Of a DNA stretch of 64,000 bases, positions 1 through 8,721 are shown in pieces. The notes under the pieces were generated by a model. The model made no database searches. It was given only the letters and a program-made list of their open reading frames with translations, and had not been told where the DNA came from. The stretch's first letter is position 1. Each line of letters opens with the position of its first letter. This DNA is from Mesorhizobium sp. (GTDB lineage: Bacteria; Pseudomonadota; Alphaproteobacteria; Rhizobiales; Rhizobiaceae): the NCBI GenBank assembly GCA_019635735.1, contig JAHBYX010000013.1:32223-96222 (forward strand), read 5' to 3'. The position numbers and the translations under genes were made by a program.

Positions 1-385
1 CGGTGAAGAAATGCGGCTTGAGGTTGACCGCCTGGTTGGCGTCCCAGAACTCGGACGTGACCTCGGCGATGTCGTGCCGGTCGTCGCGGGCGGCGTTGTT
101 GATCAGCACCAGCGCCGGGCCGTGCGTGGTCTCTGCCTGGTGAATGGCCGCCTGCAGCGCATCGATGTCGCGCAGGTCGGCCCGAAGATAGAGCGGCCGC
201 GTGCCGGTCTCCCGCTCCAGCCGGTCGCACAGCGCCGTGCTCGGCCCGTCGGCGATGTCGATGAAGGCGACTTTCGAGCCCTGCCGGAGGAAGCCTTCGG
301 TCAAGGCCGCGCCGATGCCCGATCCGCCGCCGGTGATGAGGACGGGCTTGCCCTTCAGGTCCGGAAACACCGCCGTGACTGCCAT
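1..385 (-). CDS. SDR-family NAD(P)-dependent oxidoreductase, C-terminal part cut by window edge
   Basis: Short-chain dehydrogenase/reductase; the substrate cannot be told. Translation from the ATG at 385 gives a Rossmann start with the glycine-rich cofactor motif TGGGSGIG near residues 18-25, a nucleotide-specificity region ending in D-I-A-D, a D-L-R stretch, and the family's NNAA motif near residue 92. The catalytic Ser and Tyr-x-x-x-Lys lie beyond position 1 and are not visible. The gene reads leftward out of the window. No partner gene is adjacent; the next gene, a GGDEF-EAL protein, is about 90 bp upstream on the same strand. Confidence 0.85.
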   Translation of the reverse strand, partial: MAVTAVFPDLKGKPVLITGGGSGIGAALTEGFLRQGSKVAFIDIADGPSTALCDRLERETGTRPLYLRADLRDIDALQAAIHQAETTHGPALVLINNAARDDRHDIAEVTSEFWDANQAVNLKPHFFT

Positions 386-475
386 GTGTGAAGCTCCTTC
401 TCCCGGCGCGAATGTATCGGGGAAAGGCGCCGCGCAGACAAGGCCCCTGTGCGGGCGGCCGACGGGAAGACGACT

Positions 476-1822
476 TCAGCCGGCGTGGGCGCGCGGCGCG
501 GCGACGGCGGAGCTGCGCAGGTATTCCCGCGTGGCGGCTTCGTCGACGGGCCGTCCGAACAGGTAGCCTTGGCCGCCGCCGCAGCCGAACTGGAGGAGTT
601 TCGCCACCTGCGCCTCCTCCTCGATGCCTTCGGCCACGACCTCCATGCCGAGCCCGTCGCACATGGCGAGAATGGCGCGGATGATGTGCTGCGACGGCCT
701 GTCCTCGAGGATCGAGGCGACGAAGGCGCGGTCGATCTTGAGCTTGTCGAAATGGAAGTCGCGCAGGCGGCCGAGCGACGACTGTCCGGTGCCGAAATCG
801 TCGAGCGAGATGCGGATGCCGACGCCGCGCAGGTCGTCGACGATCTTCTCGGCCGAAATCGGGTCGGTCATCATGCCGGTTTCGGTGATCTCGATCTCCA
901 GCCGGTGCGAGTCGAACCCCGTCTCGGCGAGGATGGACCTGATGTGCAGGCCGGTGTTCTGGTCGACGAGCTGCGACGGCGACAGGTTGAAGGACAGGAA
1001 CAGCTGCTCGGGCCAGCTGCTCGCCGCCGTCGTCGCCTTGCGCAGGACAAGCTGCGACAGCGGCCCGATGATGCCGCGCTCCTCGGCGATCGGAATGAAG
1101 ACCGAGGGCGGCACGACGCCGAGATCGTCGTCGGTCCAGCGGGCGAGCGTCTCGAAGCCGATCGTCTCGCGGGTGCGCAGGTCGACGATCGGCTGGAAAT
1201 AGGGCTCGACCTCTCCCGCCGCCACCGCGCGGCGCAACGCCTGCTCGATGCGGGTGACGCGCTTGGCCGCCTCCTCCATCTGGTGGGTGTAGACGACGAC
1301 CTTGCCGCGGCCGGAGCGCTTGGCGTGGTAGAGCGCAGTCTCGGCCTTGCTGATGAGATCCTCGGCAGTCTGGTCGCCGTAATAGAGCGCGCAGCCGACG
1401 GAGGCCGACAGGCGTGCCGTGCGGTCGCCGACGTCATAGGGCGCGGAGAGGATCTCGATCAGCATCTGCGCCTGGGTCTCGGCCGCCTGCTCGGAAAATG
1501 TCATGGGCAGGAGGAAGGCGAATTCGTCGGCGCCAAGGCGCGTGACGGTCGAGTGCTGGTCCATCGCCGCCCTGAGCCGCATGCCGACCTGCATCAGGAT
1601 GTGGTCGCCCGCGCGGCGTCCGAACAGGTCGTTGATCGGCTTGAAACCGTCGAGATCGATGATGCCGATGGTGAACGGCGCCGGGTCCTCGGCGCGATCC
1701 GCCTTCAGGCGTTCGACCTTGTCGACGAAACGGCGCTGGTTGCCGAGCCCGGTCAGCGGATCCGTGTAGACGAGATCCGCCGGGTCTTTTCCCGTCTGTA
1801 TGGAGCCGGTTGATCCGGACAT
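476..1822 (-). CDS. GGDEF-EAL domain protein (cyclic-di-GMP turnover)
   Basis: About 448 residues, cytosolic, with no membrane segment or sensor domain. The N-terminal half is a GGDEF domain (YTDPLTGLGN, then GADEF in place of GGDEF; the Ala variant is seen in active cyclases). The C-terminal half is an EAL domain with ETLARW in place of EAL. It keeps the expected metal and catalytic positions: the Asn of NLSPSQ, EITE, DDFGTG, LKIDR and AEGIE. Phosphodiesterase activity is therefore likely and cyclase activity uncertain. Start: ATG at 1822 or GTG at 1855 (11 residues longer). Neither has a strong ribosome site; ATG is preferred. It is a single gene between an SDR and an envelope-glycan cluster. 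Confidence 0.88.
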   Translation of the reverse strand: MSGSTGSIQTGKDPADLVYTDPLTGLGNQRRFVDKVERLKADRAEDPAPFTIGIIDLDGFKPINDLFGRRAGDHILMQVGMRLRAAMDQHSTVTRLGADEFAFLLPMTFSEQAAETQAQMLIEILSAPYDVGDRTARLSASVGCALYYGDQTAEDLISKAETALYHAKRSGRGKVVVYTHQMEEAAKRVTRIEQALRRAVAAGEVEPYFQPIVDLRTRETIGFETLARWTDDDLGVVPPSVFIPIAEERGIIGPLSQLVLRKATTAASSWPEQLFLSFNLSPSQLVDQNTGLHIRSILAETGFDSHRLEIEITETGMMTDPISAEKIVDDLRGVGIRISLDDFGTGQSSLGRLRDFHFDKLKIDRAFVASILEDRPSQHIIRAILAMCDGLGMEVVAEGIEEEAQVAKLLQFGCGGGQGYLFGRPVDEAATREYLRSSAVAAPRAHAG

Positions 1823-1912
1823 TGCTTCCGTGAGTTGTCGTGGTTCGGATTCCACTATGCCCCGAAACTGTTGAGGAAGGGTATCTTAGATAACGATGTT
1901 GTGAACAGGCAC

Positions 1913-3706
1913 TCAGTCGGGCCTGACGCGATAGAGCCGCAGGGCCGGTCCGCCGCCGATCGGCTCGAGCCAGGAGGGGACATCGCCGCGCGCCAGCGCC
2001 GCCAGCAGCCCGTCCGGGGCTGCCTCCGCGAGCAGCCTGGTCTCGGAGTTTCCGGGACAGACGGCGACGATGCCGACCCTGTTTGCGCGGATCCGAAGCT
2101 CGGCCTCCGCGGTCGCGGCCATCAGCATGTCGAGTGCTGCGAGATTGCCCTCGACGTTGCGGTGGTAGGAGCCGGCGAGCGCACGGTGCGGCGTCCAGGC
2201 AAGGATGGCCGAACCGAGATTGGAGACGGACAGCACGGTGGCCGCGGGAAGGGCCGTGAGTGCGGCGTAGTCGTGCGACCTGTAGCACGCGCCGGCCGAA
2301 TCCGTGCCCGCGTCGGGGGGGAGCGACGGGGCGAAGAGCCTGTCGCCGGCCGCGCTCCACACCGCGTTGAAGGAGAGGATCCACGCCGCCGCCAGCGCCA
2401 GCGTGCCGCCGCGGGAAGGTGAGTGCGCCGCCGCCGCGCGCCGCCGCGCGATCCAGCCCGAGAGCGGGACCGTCGCCAGCGCCACGGCGAAGACGGCGCC
2501 GCGAACCTGCCAGACCGAGACCAGGAAAGCGGCCAGCAGCAGCGCCCCGACGATGGCGTCGGCGCGCCGGAGGCCGTCGCGAAGAACTGGCACGGCCAGG
2601 ACCAGCAGGCCGAGCAATGGCGTCGCATACCAGGTCATGAGCATCGCCGGGTCCTTCGCGGCGATCTCGAAGACCGGCTGGGCTTCGGTGACACCGTCGA
2701 GCCAAAGGCGCCTCAGCCGTGGATCGAGGCCGGCATAGGGATCGGAAAGACAGTGCGGAAAGGCGAGGATGAGGAGCAGCGCGACAGCCGCGCCGAGTAA
2801 CCCGAGAGCGACCAGTCGGCGGCCTATGGTGTCCGCGGACTTGCCGAGCGCGGCGATGGCGGCGAGGCCGAGTCCGGCGAGGACCGCGACCGAGGCCTGC
2901 GCCACCGAATAGGCGTCGCAGGCGGGCTGGCCCCAGCGCGAAGGCGGGATCGTCGCGACGAAGGCCGCCGCCGCGACGGCGGCGAAACCGAGACCGAAGC
3001 CGGCGGCCGTGCCGCGCTCGTGCTCGCCCCGAACGAGGAAGAGGCCGGCGGCGATCGCTCCGCCGACCGCGACATAGGGCAGGGTCTCCATGCCGATCGC
3101 CAGCGTCAGCGCGGCGCAGGCCCCGGCCAGCACCCCCGCGCCGAAGCTTGCGCTCAGAAGGCCGAGCCCCATGCCGAGCGTGAGCACGAGCTGGACATTG
3201 TGATGGTCGATCGCGCCCGGCTGGAAGACGCCGATCGAGACCAGCGCCAGCGCGCCGACGACGGTGGCCGGAAATGCCGCCTCCGGCCCGTAGGAAACCC
3301 GCGCCGCGCGGACGAGGAGGAACGTCCCGACGCCCAGCAGCAGCGACGGCCAGAGCACCCGCGCGACCTCTTCGCCGAGTTCCCGGCTGCCGGCCGCCCA
3401 GCCGGCGGCGCGCACGATCGCCGCGATCGGCGCGTCGACGAGGCGCGACCAGTGCATGGCGAACCCGCCTTCCGGCCCCATGCGGTACTGGAACGGATCG
3501 AACCAGCCCTGGCCTGCGAGCAGGTCGCGCACTTCGACGAGCCGCAGCAGGCTGTCATTGTCGCCCTGCGCGTCCCAGAGCCGCGAAAAGCCGTCGGAGG
3601 CGCCGAGCAGGAGGGCGAAGGCGACGACGGCGACCGCCGCCAGGAGATCGCTGCGCAAGGTTCCCCTGAGGCCGCCCGGCTGCGGTTTCGATGCGGTTTC
3701 GGTCAA
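1913..3706 (-). CDS. large polytopic membrane protein, GT-C/STT3-like
   Basis: About 597 residues with roughly a dozen hydrophobic segments. The first loop after TM1 has D-N-D-S-L-L-R-L-V-E followed by WFDPF and a W-S-R motif. A second loop has IDHHN. These resemble the acidic and histidine motifs in the luminal loops of GT-C glycosyltransferases of the oligosaccharyltransferase/PMT type. I infer a polyprenyl-phosphate-sugar-dependent glycosyltransferase acting outside the inner membrane, but the family is not proven. The start is a TTG at 3706 with GGGAG upstream; no better start lies nearby. It is divergent from a GT2 enzyme and a GtrA protein, which fits a shared role in making and flipping a lipid-linked sugar. 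Confidence 0.75.
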   Translation of the reverse strand: MTETASKPQPGGLRGTLRSDLLAAVAVVAFALLLGASDGFSRLWDAQGDNDSLLRLVEVRDLLAGQGWFDPFQYRMGPEGGFAMHWSRLVDAPIAAIVRAAGWAAGSRELGEEVARVLWPSLLLGVGTFLLVRAARVSYGPEAAFPATVVGALALVSIGVFQPGAIDHHNVQLVLTLGMGLGLLSASFGAGVLAGACAALTLAIGMETLPYVAVGGAIAAGLFLVRGEHERGTAAGFGLGFAAVAAAAFVATIPPSRWGQPACDAYSVAQASVAVLAGLGLAAIAALGKSADTIGRRLVALGLLGAAVALLLILAFPHCLSDPYAGLDPRLRRLWLDGVTEAQPVFEIAAKDPAMLMTWYATPLLGLLVLAVPVLRDGLRRADAIVGALLLAAFLVSVWQVRGAVFAVALATVPLSGWIARRRAAAAHSPSRGGTLALAAAWILSFNAVWSAAGDRLFAPSLPPDAGTDSAGACYRSHDYAALTALPAATVLSVSNLGSAILAWTPHRALAGSYHRNVEGNLAALDMLMAATAEAELRIRANRVGIVAVCPGNSETRLLAEAAPDGLLAALARGDVPSWLEPIGGGPALRLYRVRPD

Positions 3707-3798
3707 GAAAGAGGCTCCCCGGCGCTCGCCCTAAACCTAGCCTTAACCGCGTCAATAGACAGTAAAGCGCCGCGTCCCGCGTGCCCCGGAGCTCAGAC

Positions 3799-4797
3799 AT
3801 GACCGAACTCGTCTCGACCCGATTGTCGGTGGCAGTGCTTTTGCCCTGCTACAACGAGGAAAAGACGATCGCCGGCGTGGTGGCCGGCTTCCGCGAGGCG
3901 CTGCCCGGCGCGCGCGTCATCGTCTTCGACAACAACTCGACCGACCTGACGGCTTTGCGGGCACGCGCCGCCGGCGCGCAGGTGGTGCGCGTGCCGCACC
4001 AGGGCAAGGGCAATGTCGTGCGCCGCATGTTCGCCGACATCGATGCCGACATCTATGTCATGGCCGACGGCGACGGCACCTATGCGCCCGAGGACGCCCC
4101 GCTGTTGATCAACACGCTCCTGACGGAGCATGCCGATATGGCGGTGGGCACCCGCCGCGGCGTCGGCGAGGATGCCGGGCGCACCGGCCATGCCTTCGGC
4201 AACCGGCTGTTCAATTCGATCTACCAGCGCCTGTTCGGCCGCGACTTCACCGACATCCTGTCGGGCTACCGGGCGTTCACCCGCCGCTACGTGAAGAGCT
4301 TCCCGGCCGTGTCTGCCGGGTTCGAGATCGAAACCGAGATGTCGGTGCATGCCTCGATGCTGAAACTGCCGGTGGTCGAGATCGCGCTCGACTACGGCCG
4401 CCGGCCGGAAGGCTCGTCGTCGAAGCTCTCCACCTTCCGGGACGGCGCGAAGATCCTGTGGATGTTCGCCATGCTGATGAAGGAGACGCAGCCGGTGCGC
4501 TTCTTCGGCGCGATCTCGGCGCTGTGCCTGGCGGCGAGCGTCGTGCTGATGCTGCCGGTGCTTGCCGAGTATTTCGCCACCGGGCTGGTTCCGCGCTTGC
4601 CGACCTGGGTGCTGGCCATCGCGCTGGCGATGATGTCGATGCTGTTTGCCATCACCGGGCTGATCCTCGATTCGGTGGCGCGCGGCCGCGCCGAGCAGAA
4701 GCGCATGGTCTATCTGTCCTACGGCCCCGCGCGCTCAGAGCCGGCGAAACTGCCGGCCGCCGAGCCCAAGGCCGCGGCCAAAGTGCGCGTGGTTTGA
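3799..4797 (+). CDS. glycosyltransferase family 2 (dolichol-phosphate-sugar-synthase type)
   Basis: About 332 residues. The N-terminal GT-A domain has LLPCYNEE, the FDNNSTD nucleotide loop and the metal-binding DxD region MADGDGTY. The C-terminal third carries two hydrophobic segments that would anchor it in the inner membrane. Related enzymes move a sugar from UDP or GDP onto undecaprenyl phosphate. The start at 3799 is chosen because CGGAG lies 8 bases upstream; a GTG at 3781 has no ribosome site. It is followed with a 4-base overlap by a GtrA-family protein, the classic flippase partner of such enzymes. Confidence 0.9.
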   Translation: MTELVSTRLSVAVLLPCYNEEKTIAGVVAGFREALPGARVIVFDNNSTDLTALRARAAGAQVVRVPHQGKGNVVRRMFADIDADIYVMADGDGTYAPEDAPLLINTLLTEHADMAVGTRRGVGEDAGRTGHAFGNRLFNSIYQRLFGRDFTDILSGYRAFTRRYVKSFPAVSAGFEIETEMSVHASMLKLPVVEIALDYGRRPEGSSSKLSTFRDGAKILWMFAMLMKETQPVRFFGAISALCLAASVVLMLPVLAEYFATGLVPRLPTWVLAIALAMMSMLFAITGLILDSVARGRAEQKRMVYLSYGPARSEPAKLPAAEPKAAAKVRVV

Positions 4798-5168
4798 CGA
4801 GGTTCCTGCGCTTCCTGGTGATCGGCACGATCGGCTTCGTCGCCGATGCCGGCATGCTGTGGCTGATGCTTGCGACGACCCCGTTCGGCGTCTATTCCGC
4901 CCGCCTCGTCTCGATCGCGTTTGCGCTTCTGGTCACCTGGCTGCTCAACCGGCTGATCACCTTCGGCCCCTCGTCGCGGCATGTCGCGGTCGAAGGCGCG
5001 CGCTATGGCGGCGTCGGCATCGCCACATCGGCGATCAACTATCTCGCCTATTCGGCCTTTCTCTGGGCGGTGCCCGACACGCCGGTCATCGTCGCGCTCG
5101 TCATCGCCTCCGTGGTGGCGCTGGCCTTCTCCTTCCTCGGCTATTCGCGGCTCGTCTTCGACCGCTGA
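4794..5168 (+). CDS. GtrA family membrane protein
   Basis: About 124 residues with four predicted transmembrane helices and the family-typical opening R-F-L-R-F-L-V-I-G. GtrA proteins are thought to flip polyprenyl-phosphate-linked sugars across the inner membrane. The start is a TTG whose bases overlap the stop of the upstream glycosyltransferase (TTGA), so translation is probably coupled. A GTG at 4818 is possible but would remove the conserved first residues. The pairing with a GT2 enzyme and the divergent GT-C-like protein supports an envelope-glycan modification module. Confidence 0.85.
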   Translation: MTRFLRFLVIGTIGFVADAGMLWLMLATTPFGVYSARLVSIAFALLVTWLLNRLITFGPSSRHVAVEGARYGGVGIATSAINYLAYSAFLWAVPDTPVIVALVIASVVALAFSFLGYSRLVFDR

Positions 5169-5270
5169 TCAGCGCCACGAAACGCAGGTTCAAGGAAACG
5201 CGATCCGTCCCCGCTGGACCGTGACGGCGGGACCGGCTAAACCGGCCTTCCCGCTTTCGGAGGGTCTTCC

Positions 5271-6212
5271 ATGCCGCTGTCCGTCGCCGTCCAGATGGAC
5301 CATGTCCGCACCGTCAACATCGCGGGCGACACGAGCTTCGCGCTGTCGCTGGAGGCGCAGCGGCGCGGGCACCGGCTCTACCATTACACGCCCGACCGGC
5401 TGACGCAGGACAACGGCCGGATCTTCGCCCGCGTCGAGGAAATGCAGGTGCGCGACATCAGGGGCGACCACTTCTCGCTCGGCGAGCCGGTGCGGACCGA
5501 CCTGTCGGAGATGGACGTGATCCTGCTGCGCCAGGACCCGCCCTTCGACATGAACTACATCACCACCACCCACATGCTGGAGCGCATCCATCCGAAGACG
5601 CTGGTGGTCAACGATCCGGCCTGGGTGCGCAATTCGCCGGAGAAGATCTTCGTCACCGAATTCCCCGACCTGATGCCGGAGACGCTGATCACGCGCGATC
5701 CGGAGGAGGTCGCGGCCTTCCGCAGGGCGCATGGCGACATCATCATCAAGCCGCTCTACGGCAATGGCGGCGCCGGCATCTTTCACCTGAAGGACGACGA
5801 CCGCAACCTCGCCTCGCTGCTCGAAATGTTCGCCCAGATGTTCCGCGAGCCCTTCATCGTCCAGCGTTACCTGAAGGACGTGCGCAAGGGCGACAAGCGC
5901 ATCATCCTGATCGACGGCGAGGCGGTGGGCGCGATCAACCGCGTGCCGGCCGAACACGACAGCCGCTCCAACATGCATGTCGGCGGCCGCGCCGAGGCGA
6001 CGGAACTGACGAAGCGGGAGCGCGAGATCTGCGAACGCATCGGCCCGTCCCTGAAGGCGCGCGGATTCATCCTCGTCGGGATTGACGTGATCGGCGACTA
6101 CATGACCGAGATCAACGTCACCTCGCCGACCGGCGTGCGCGAGGTGAAGCGGTTCGGCGGGGCGGATATCGCGAGCCTGTTCTGGGATGCGGTGGAGGGG
6201 AAGCGGGGGTAG
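5271..6212 (+). CDS. gshB: glutathione synthase
   Basis: About 313 residues, the usual bacterial GshB length. It joins glycine to gamma-glutamylcysteine using ATP. The N-terminal domain begins with the family-typical VAVQMD and contains LLRQDPPFDM. The ATP-grasp domain has KPLYGNGGAGIF, a QRYL..GDKRIIL segment, and the metal-binding EINVTSPTGVRE near the end. The ribosome site GGAGG lies 7 bases upstream of the ATG. Gene length, motifs and start all agree. It stands alone, with about 100 bp of non-coding DNA before it. Confidence 0.96.
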   Translation: MPLSVAVQMDHVRTVNIAGDTSFALSLEAQRRGHRLYHYTPDRLTQDNGRIFARVEEMQVRDIRGDHFSLGEPVRTDLSEMDVILLRQDPPFDMNYITTTHMLERIHPKTLVVNDPAWVRNSPEKIFVTEFPDLMPETLITRDPEEVAAFRRAHGDIIIKPLYGNGGAGIFHLKDDDRNLASLLEMFAQMFREPFIVQRYLKDVRKGDKRIILIDGEAVGAINRVPAEHDSRSNMHVGGRAEATELTKREREICERIGPSLKARGFILVGIDVIGDYMTEINVTSPTGVREVKRFGGADIASLFWDAVEGKRG

Positions 6213-6336
6213 GCAAGTCCACCCGCGTTTTGTTCCCTAAATGTTCTTGACGCCTCTTGCGAGGTGTGCTTCGATCTGCCTGCAACCAGGAAGTGGGGAC
6301 GCCGGGCTTTAGCGCCGGCAGCGCACGGGGCGGGCA

Positions 6337-7868
6337 ATGGTGTCGCGGGTGAGCACGGTCGCGTTCGAGGGGATCGAGGCGGTTCCGGTCGACGTCCAGG
6401 TGATGATCGCGCCGGGCAAGATGAACATCCACATCGTCGGCCTTCCGGACAAGGCAGTGGCCGAGAGCCGCGAGCGGGTGCAGGCCGCACTCCATGCGTC
6501 CGGCCTGTCGCTGCCGGTCAAAAAGGTGACGGTCAACCTGGCGCCGGCCGACCTGCCCAAGGAGGGCAGCCACTACGACCTGCCGATCGCGCTCGGCCTG
6601 ATGGCCGCACTTGGCGCCATCCCCGGCGACGCCATCGCCGACTATGTCGTGCTCGGCGACTCTCCCTCGACGGCACCATCGCGCCGGTGGCCGGCGCGCT
6701 GCCGGCGGCGATCGGCGCGAATGCGATCGGCAAGGGCCTGATCTGCCCGCACGCCTCGGGCCCGGAGTCCGCCTGGGCGGGTGCCGACATCGACATCTTG
6801 GCGCCGCGCAGCCTGATTGCCATCGCCAACCATTTCCGCGGCACGCAGGTCCTGTCGCGCCCCGAACCGGCGGTGCGGAAGATGGCGGGCGCGGCCCTCG
6901 ACCTCGCCGACATCAAGGGCCAGGAAAGCGCCAAGCGGGCGCTGGAGGTGGCGGCGGCCGGCGGGCACAACCTCCTGATGACCGGGCCGCCCGGCTCCGG
7001 CAAGTCGATGCTGGCGCAGCGCCTGCCCTCTATCCTGCCGCCGCTGTCGCCGAAGGAACTGCTGGAAGTGTCGATGATCGCCTCGATCGCCGGCGAACTC
7101 GCCGACGGCAGGCTGAGCGACAGGCGGCCGTTCCGCAGCCCCCATCATTCCGCCTCGATGGCGGCGATGGTGGGCGGCGGCCTGCGCGTGCGGCCGGGCG
7201 AGGCTGCGCTGGCGCACAATGGCGTGCTGTTCCTCGACGAGTTCCCCGAATTCACGCCGCAGGTGCTCGACGCGCTGCGCCAGCCGCTGGAGAACGGCGA
7301 ATGCGTCATCGCGCGCGCCAACCACCGCGTCTCCTATCCGGCGCGCGTGCAACTGGTCGCGGCGATGAACCCGTGCCGCTGCGGCATGGCGGGGCAGCCC
7401 GGCTATCGCTGCCTGCGCGGGCCGCGCTGCCAGGCCGACTACCAGGCACGCATCTCCGGCCCGCTGATGGACCGCATCGACATCCGCGTCGACGTGCCGG
7501 CGGTCTCGGCGGCGGACCTGATCCGGCCGGCAAAGGCCGAACCGTCCAGCGTGGTCGCGGCAAGGGTGGCGCGGGCCCGCGACATCCAGCGCGAACGCTT
7601 CGCCGCACTTGGCCTCGCGGCGGCGACGACCAATGCGCATTGCGCCACGGCGGTGGTGGAGGAGATCGCCGAGCCCGACGCGGCCGGTCTGGCGCTGCTG
7701 CGCGACGCGAGCGAGAAGCTCGGCTTTTCGGCGCGCGCCTATCACCGCGTGCTGCGCGTGGCGCGCACGCTCGCCGATCTCGACGGCGAGGCGAAGGTCG
7801 GCCGCATCCACCTGGCTGAGTCGATCTCCTACCGGATGAGCGCGGAGCGGCTGGCGCAGGCGGCGTAA
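6337..7868 (+). pseudogene. comM: comM/yifB Mg-chelatase-like AAA+ ATPase, broken by a one-base deletion
   Basis: YifB/ComM proteins are AAA+ ATPases that, where studied, drive branch migration in natural transformation. The first 107 codons are in one frame (the V-S-R-V-S-T-V-A-F-E-G start and a D-Y-V-V-L-G stretch); the rest is in another frame that begins with S-L-D-G-T-I-A-P. In relatives these meet as V-L-G-E-L-S-L-D-G. Adding one base between 6659 and 6660 restores exactly that and gives about 510 residues, the normal family length. Downstream, Walker A GPPGSGKS, Walker B LFLDEFPE and the cysteine cluster M-N-P-C-R-C-G are intact. Either a very recent inactivation or a sequencing error. 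Confidence 0.88.
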
Positions 7869-7881
7869 GGGCGGGCCGGCG

Positions 7882-8721
7882 TCAGCTCGCGAGGAAGCTG
7901 CGCAAGAGGTCGATCTCGGCGGGCGTGGCGAGGGTGGGCGCATGGCCGACGCCCGGGAACTCGACGAGGCGAGGCTTCGGGCCGCGCTGCGTCATCCTCG
8001 TCGCGACCGGGGCGGCGAGTACGTCCGACGTCTCGCCGCGCAGCAGGAGCGTCGGCGCGGCGATGGCGTCATAGGCGTCCCAGACGTCGAGATCGGCCTT
8101 GTGATGGGTGAACTGGCTGACGATGGCCGGATCGTAATGGACGGTCACCTTGCCGGCATCGGTGCGGCGCACGGACGTGTCGACCATGCGCTGCCAGAAC
8201 GCGTCGGAATTGACCCCGAACGGCGCGTAGTTGCGGCGGAGCCAGGCGTCCATCTCGGCCACGGTGTCGTAGACCGGGGGATTGCCGACGTAAGCTGCGA
8301 TGCGCCCCGTTCCGGCCTCCGGAATGTCCGGGCCGATGTCGTTGATGACGAGATGCGAGATGCGGTCCCTGAGGCGGCCGGCGGCGAGCGTGACTCCGAT
8401 CAGCCCGCCCATCGAGGTGCCCACCCAGCGCAGCCGGCCGATGCCGTAGTGGTCGAGCAGGCCGAGCGCGGTGTCGCCGAAGGAGCGGTAGGAATAGTCG
8501 ATTTCGGGCCGGCGCGCCCAGGACGACAGGCCGCGGCCGATCGTGTCGGGGCAGATGACGAAATAGGTGTCGGAGAGCGCCTCGGCCGCCTCATCGAAGT
8601 CGCGCCCGGTGCGGGCGAGCCCGTGCCACATGACGAGCGCCGGGTTGGCCCTGTTGCCCCATTCGGTGACGTGGACCTCGAAGCCCGCGGCGGTGACGTA
8701 GGTCGAGCGGGGGCTGCTCAT
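7882..8721 (-). CDS. alpha/beta hydrolase, last gene of liv operon 1
   Basis: About 279 residues with a standard alpha/beta-hydrolase layout: oxyanion-hole motif WHGLARTG near residues 32-39, nucleophile elbow GTSMGG with Ser103, and a C-terminal PGVGHAPT supplying the catalytic His near 260. The acid is probably an Asp after strand 6. The ATG overlaps the stop of the upstream livM gene by four bases, so it belongs to the transport operon. I infer it hydrolyses the imported compound, perhaps an ester or amide; the substrate is unknown. The nearest relatives by motif are carboxylesterase and C-C hydrolase types. Confidence 0.88.
   Translation of the reverse strand: MSSPRSTYVTAAGFEVHVTEWGNRANPALVMWHGLARTGRDFDEAAEALSDTYFVICPDTIGRGLSSWARRPEIDYSYRSFGDTALGLLDHYGIGRLRWVGTSMGGLIGVTLAAGRLRDRISHLVINDIGPDIPEAGTGRIAAYVGNPPVYDTVAEMDAWLRRNYAPFGVNSDAFWQRMVDTSVRRTDAGKVTVHYDPAIVSQFTHHKADLDVWDAYDAIAAPTLLLRGETSDVLAAPVATRMTQRGPKPRLVEFPGVGHAPTLATPAEIDLLRSFLAS

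Noticed and set aside
449..1813. A 454-codon frame on the + strand opposite the GGDEF-EAL gene.
   Set aside because: Composition is Arg/Asp/Gly-rich antisense with no domain; the minus-strand gene has all family motifs.
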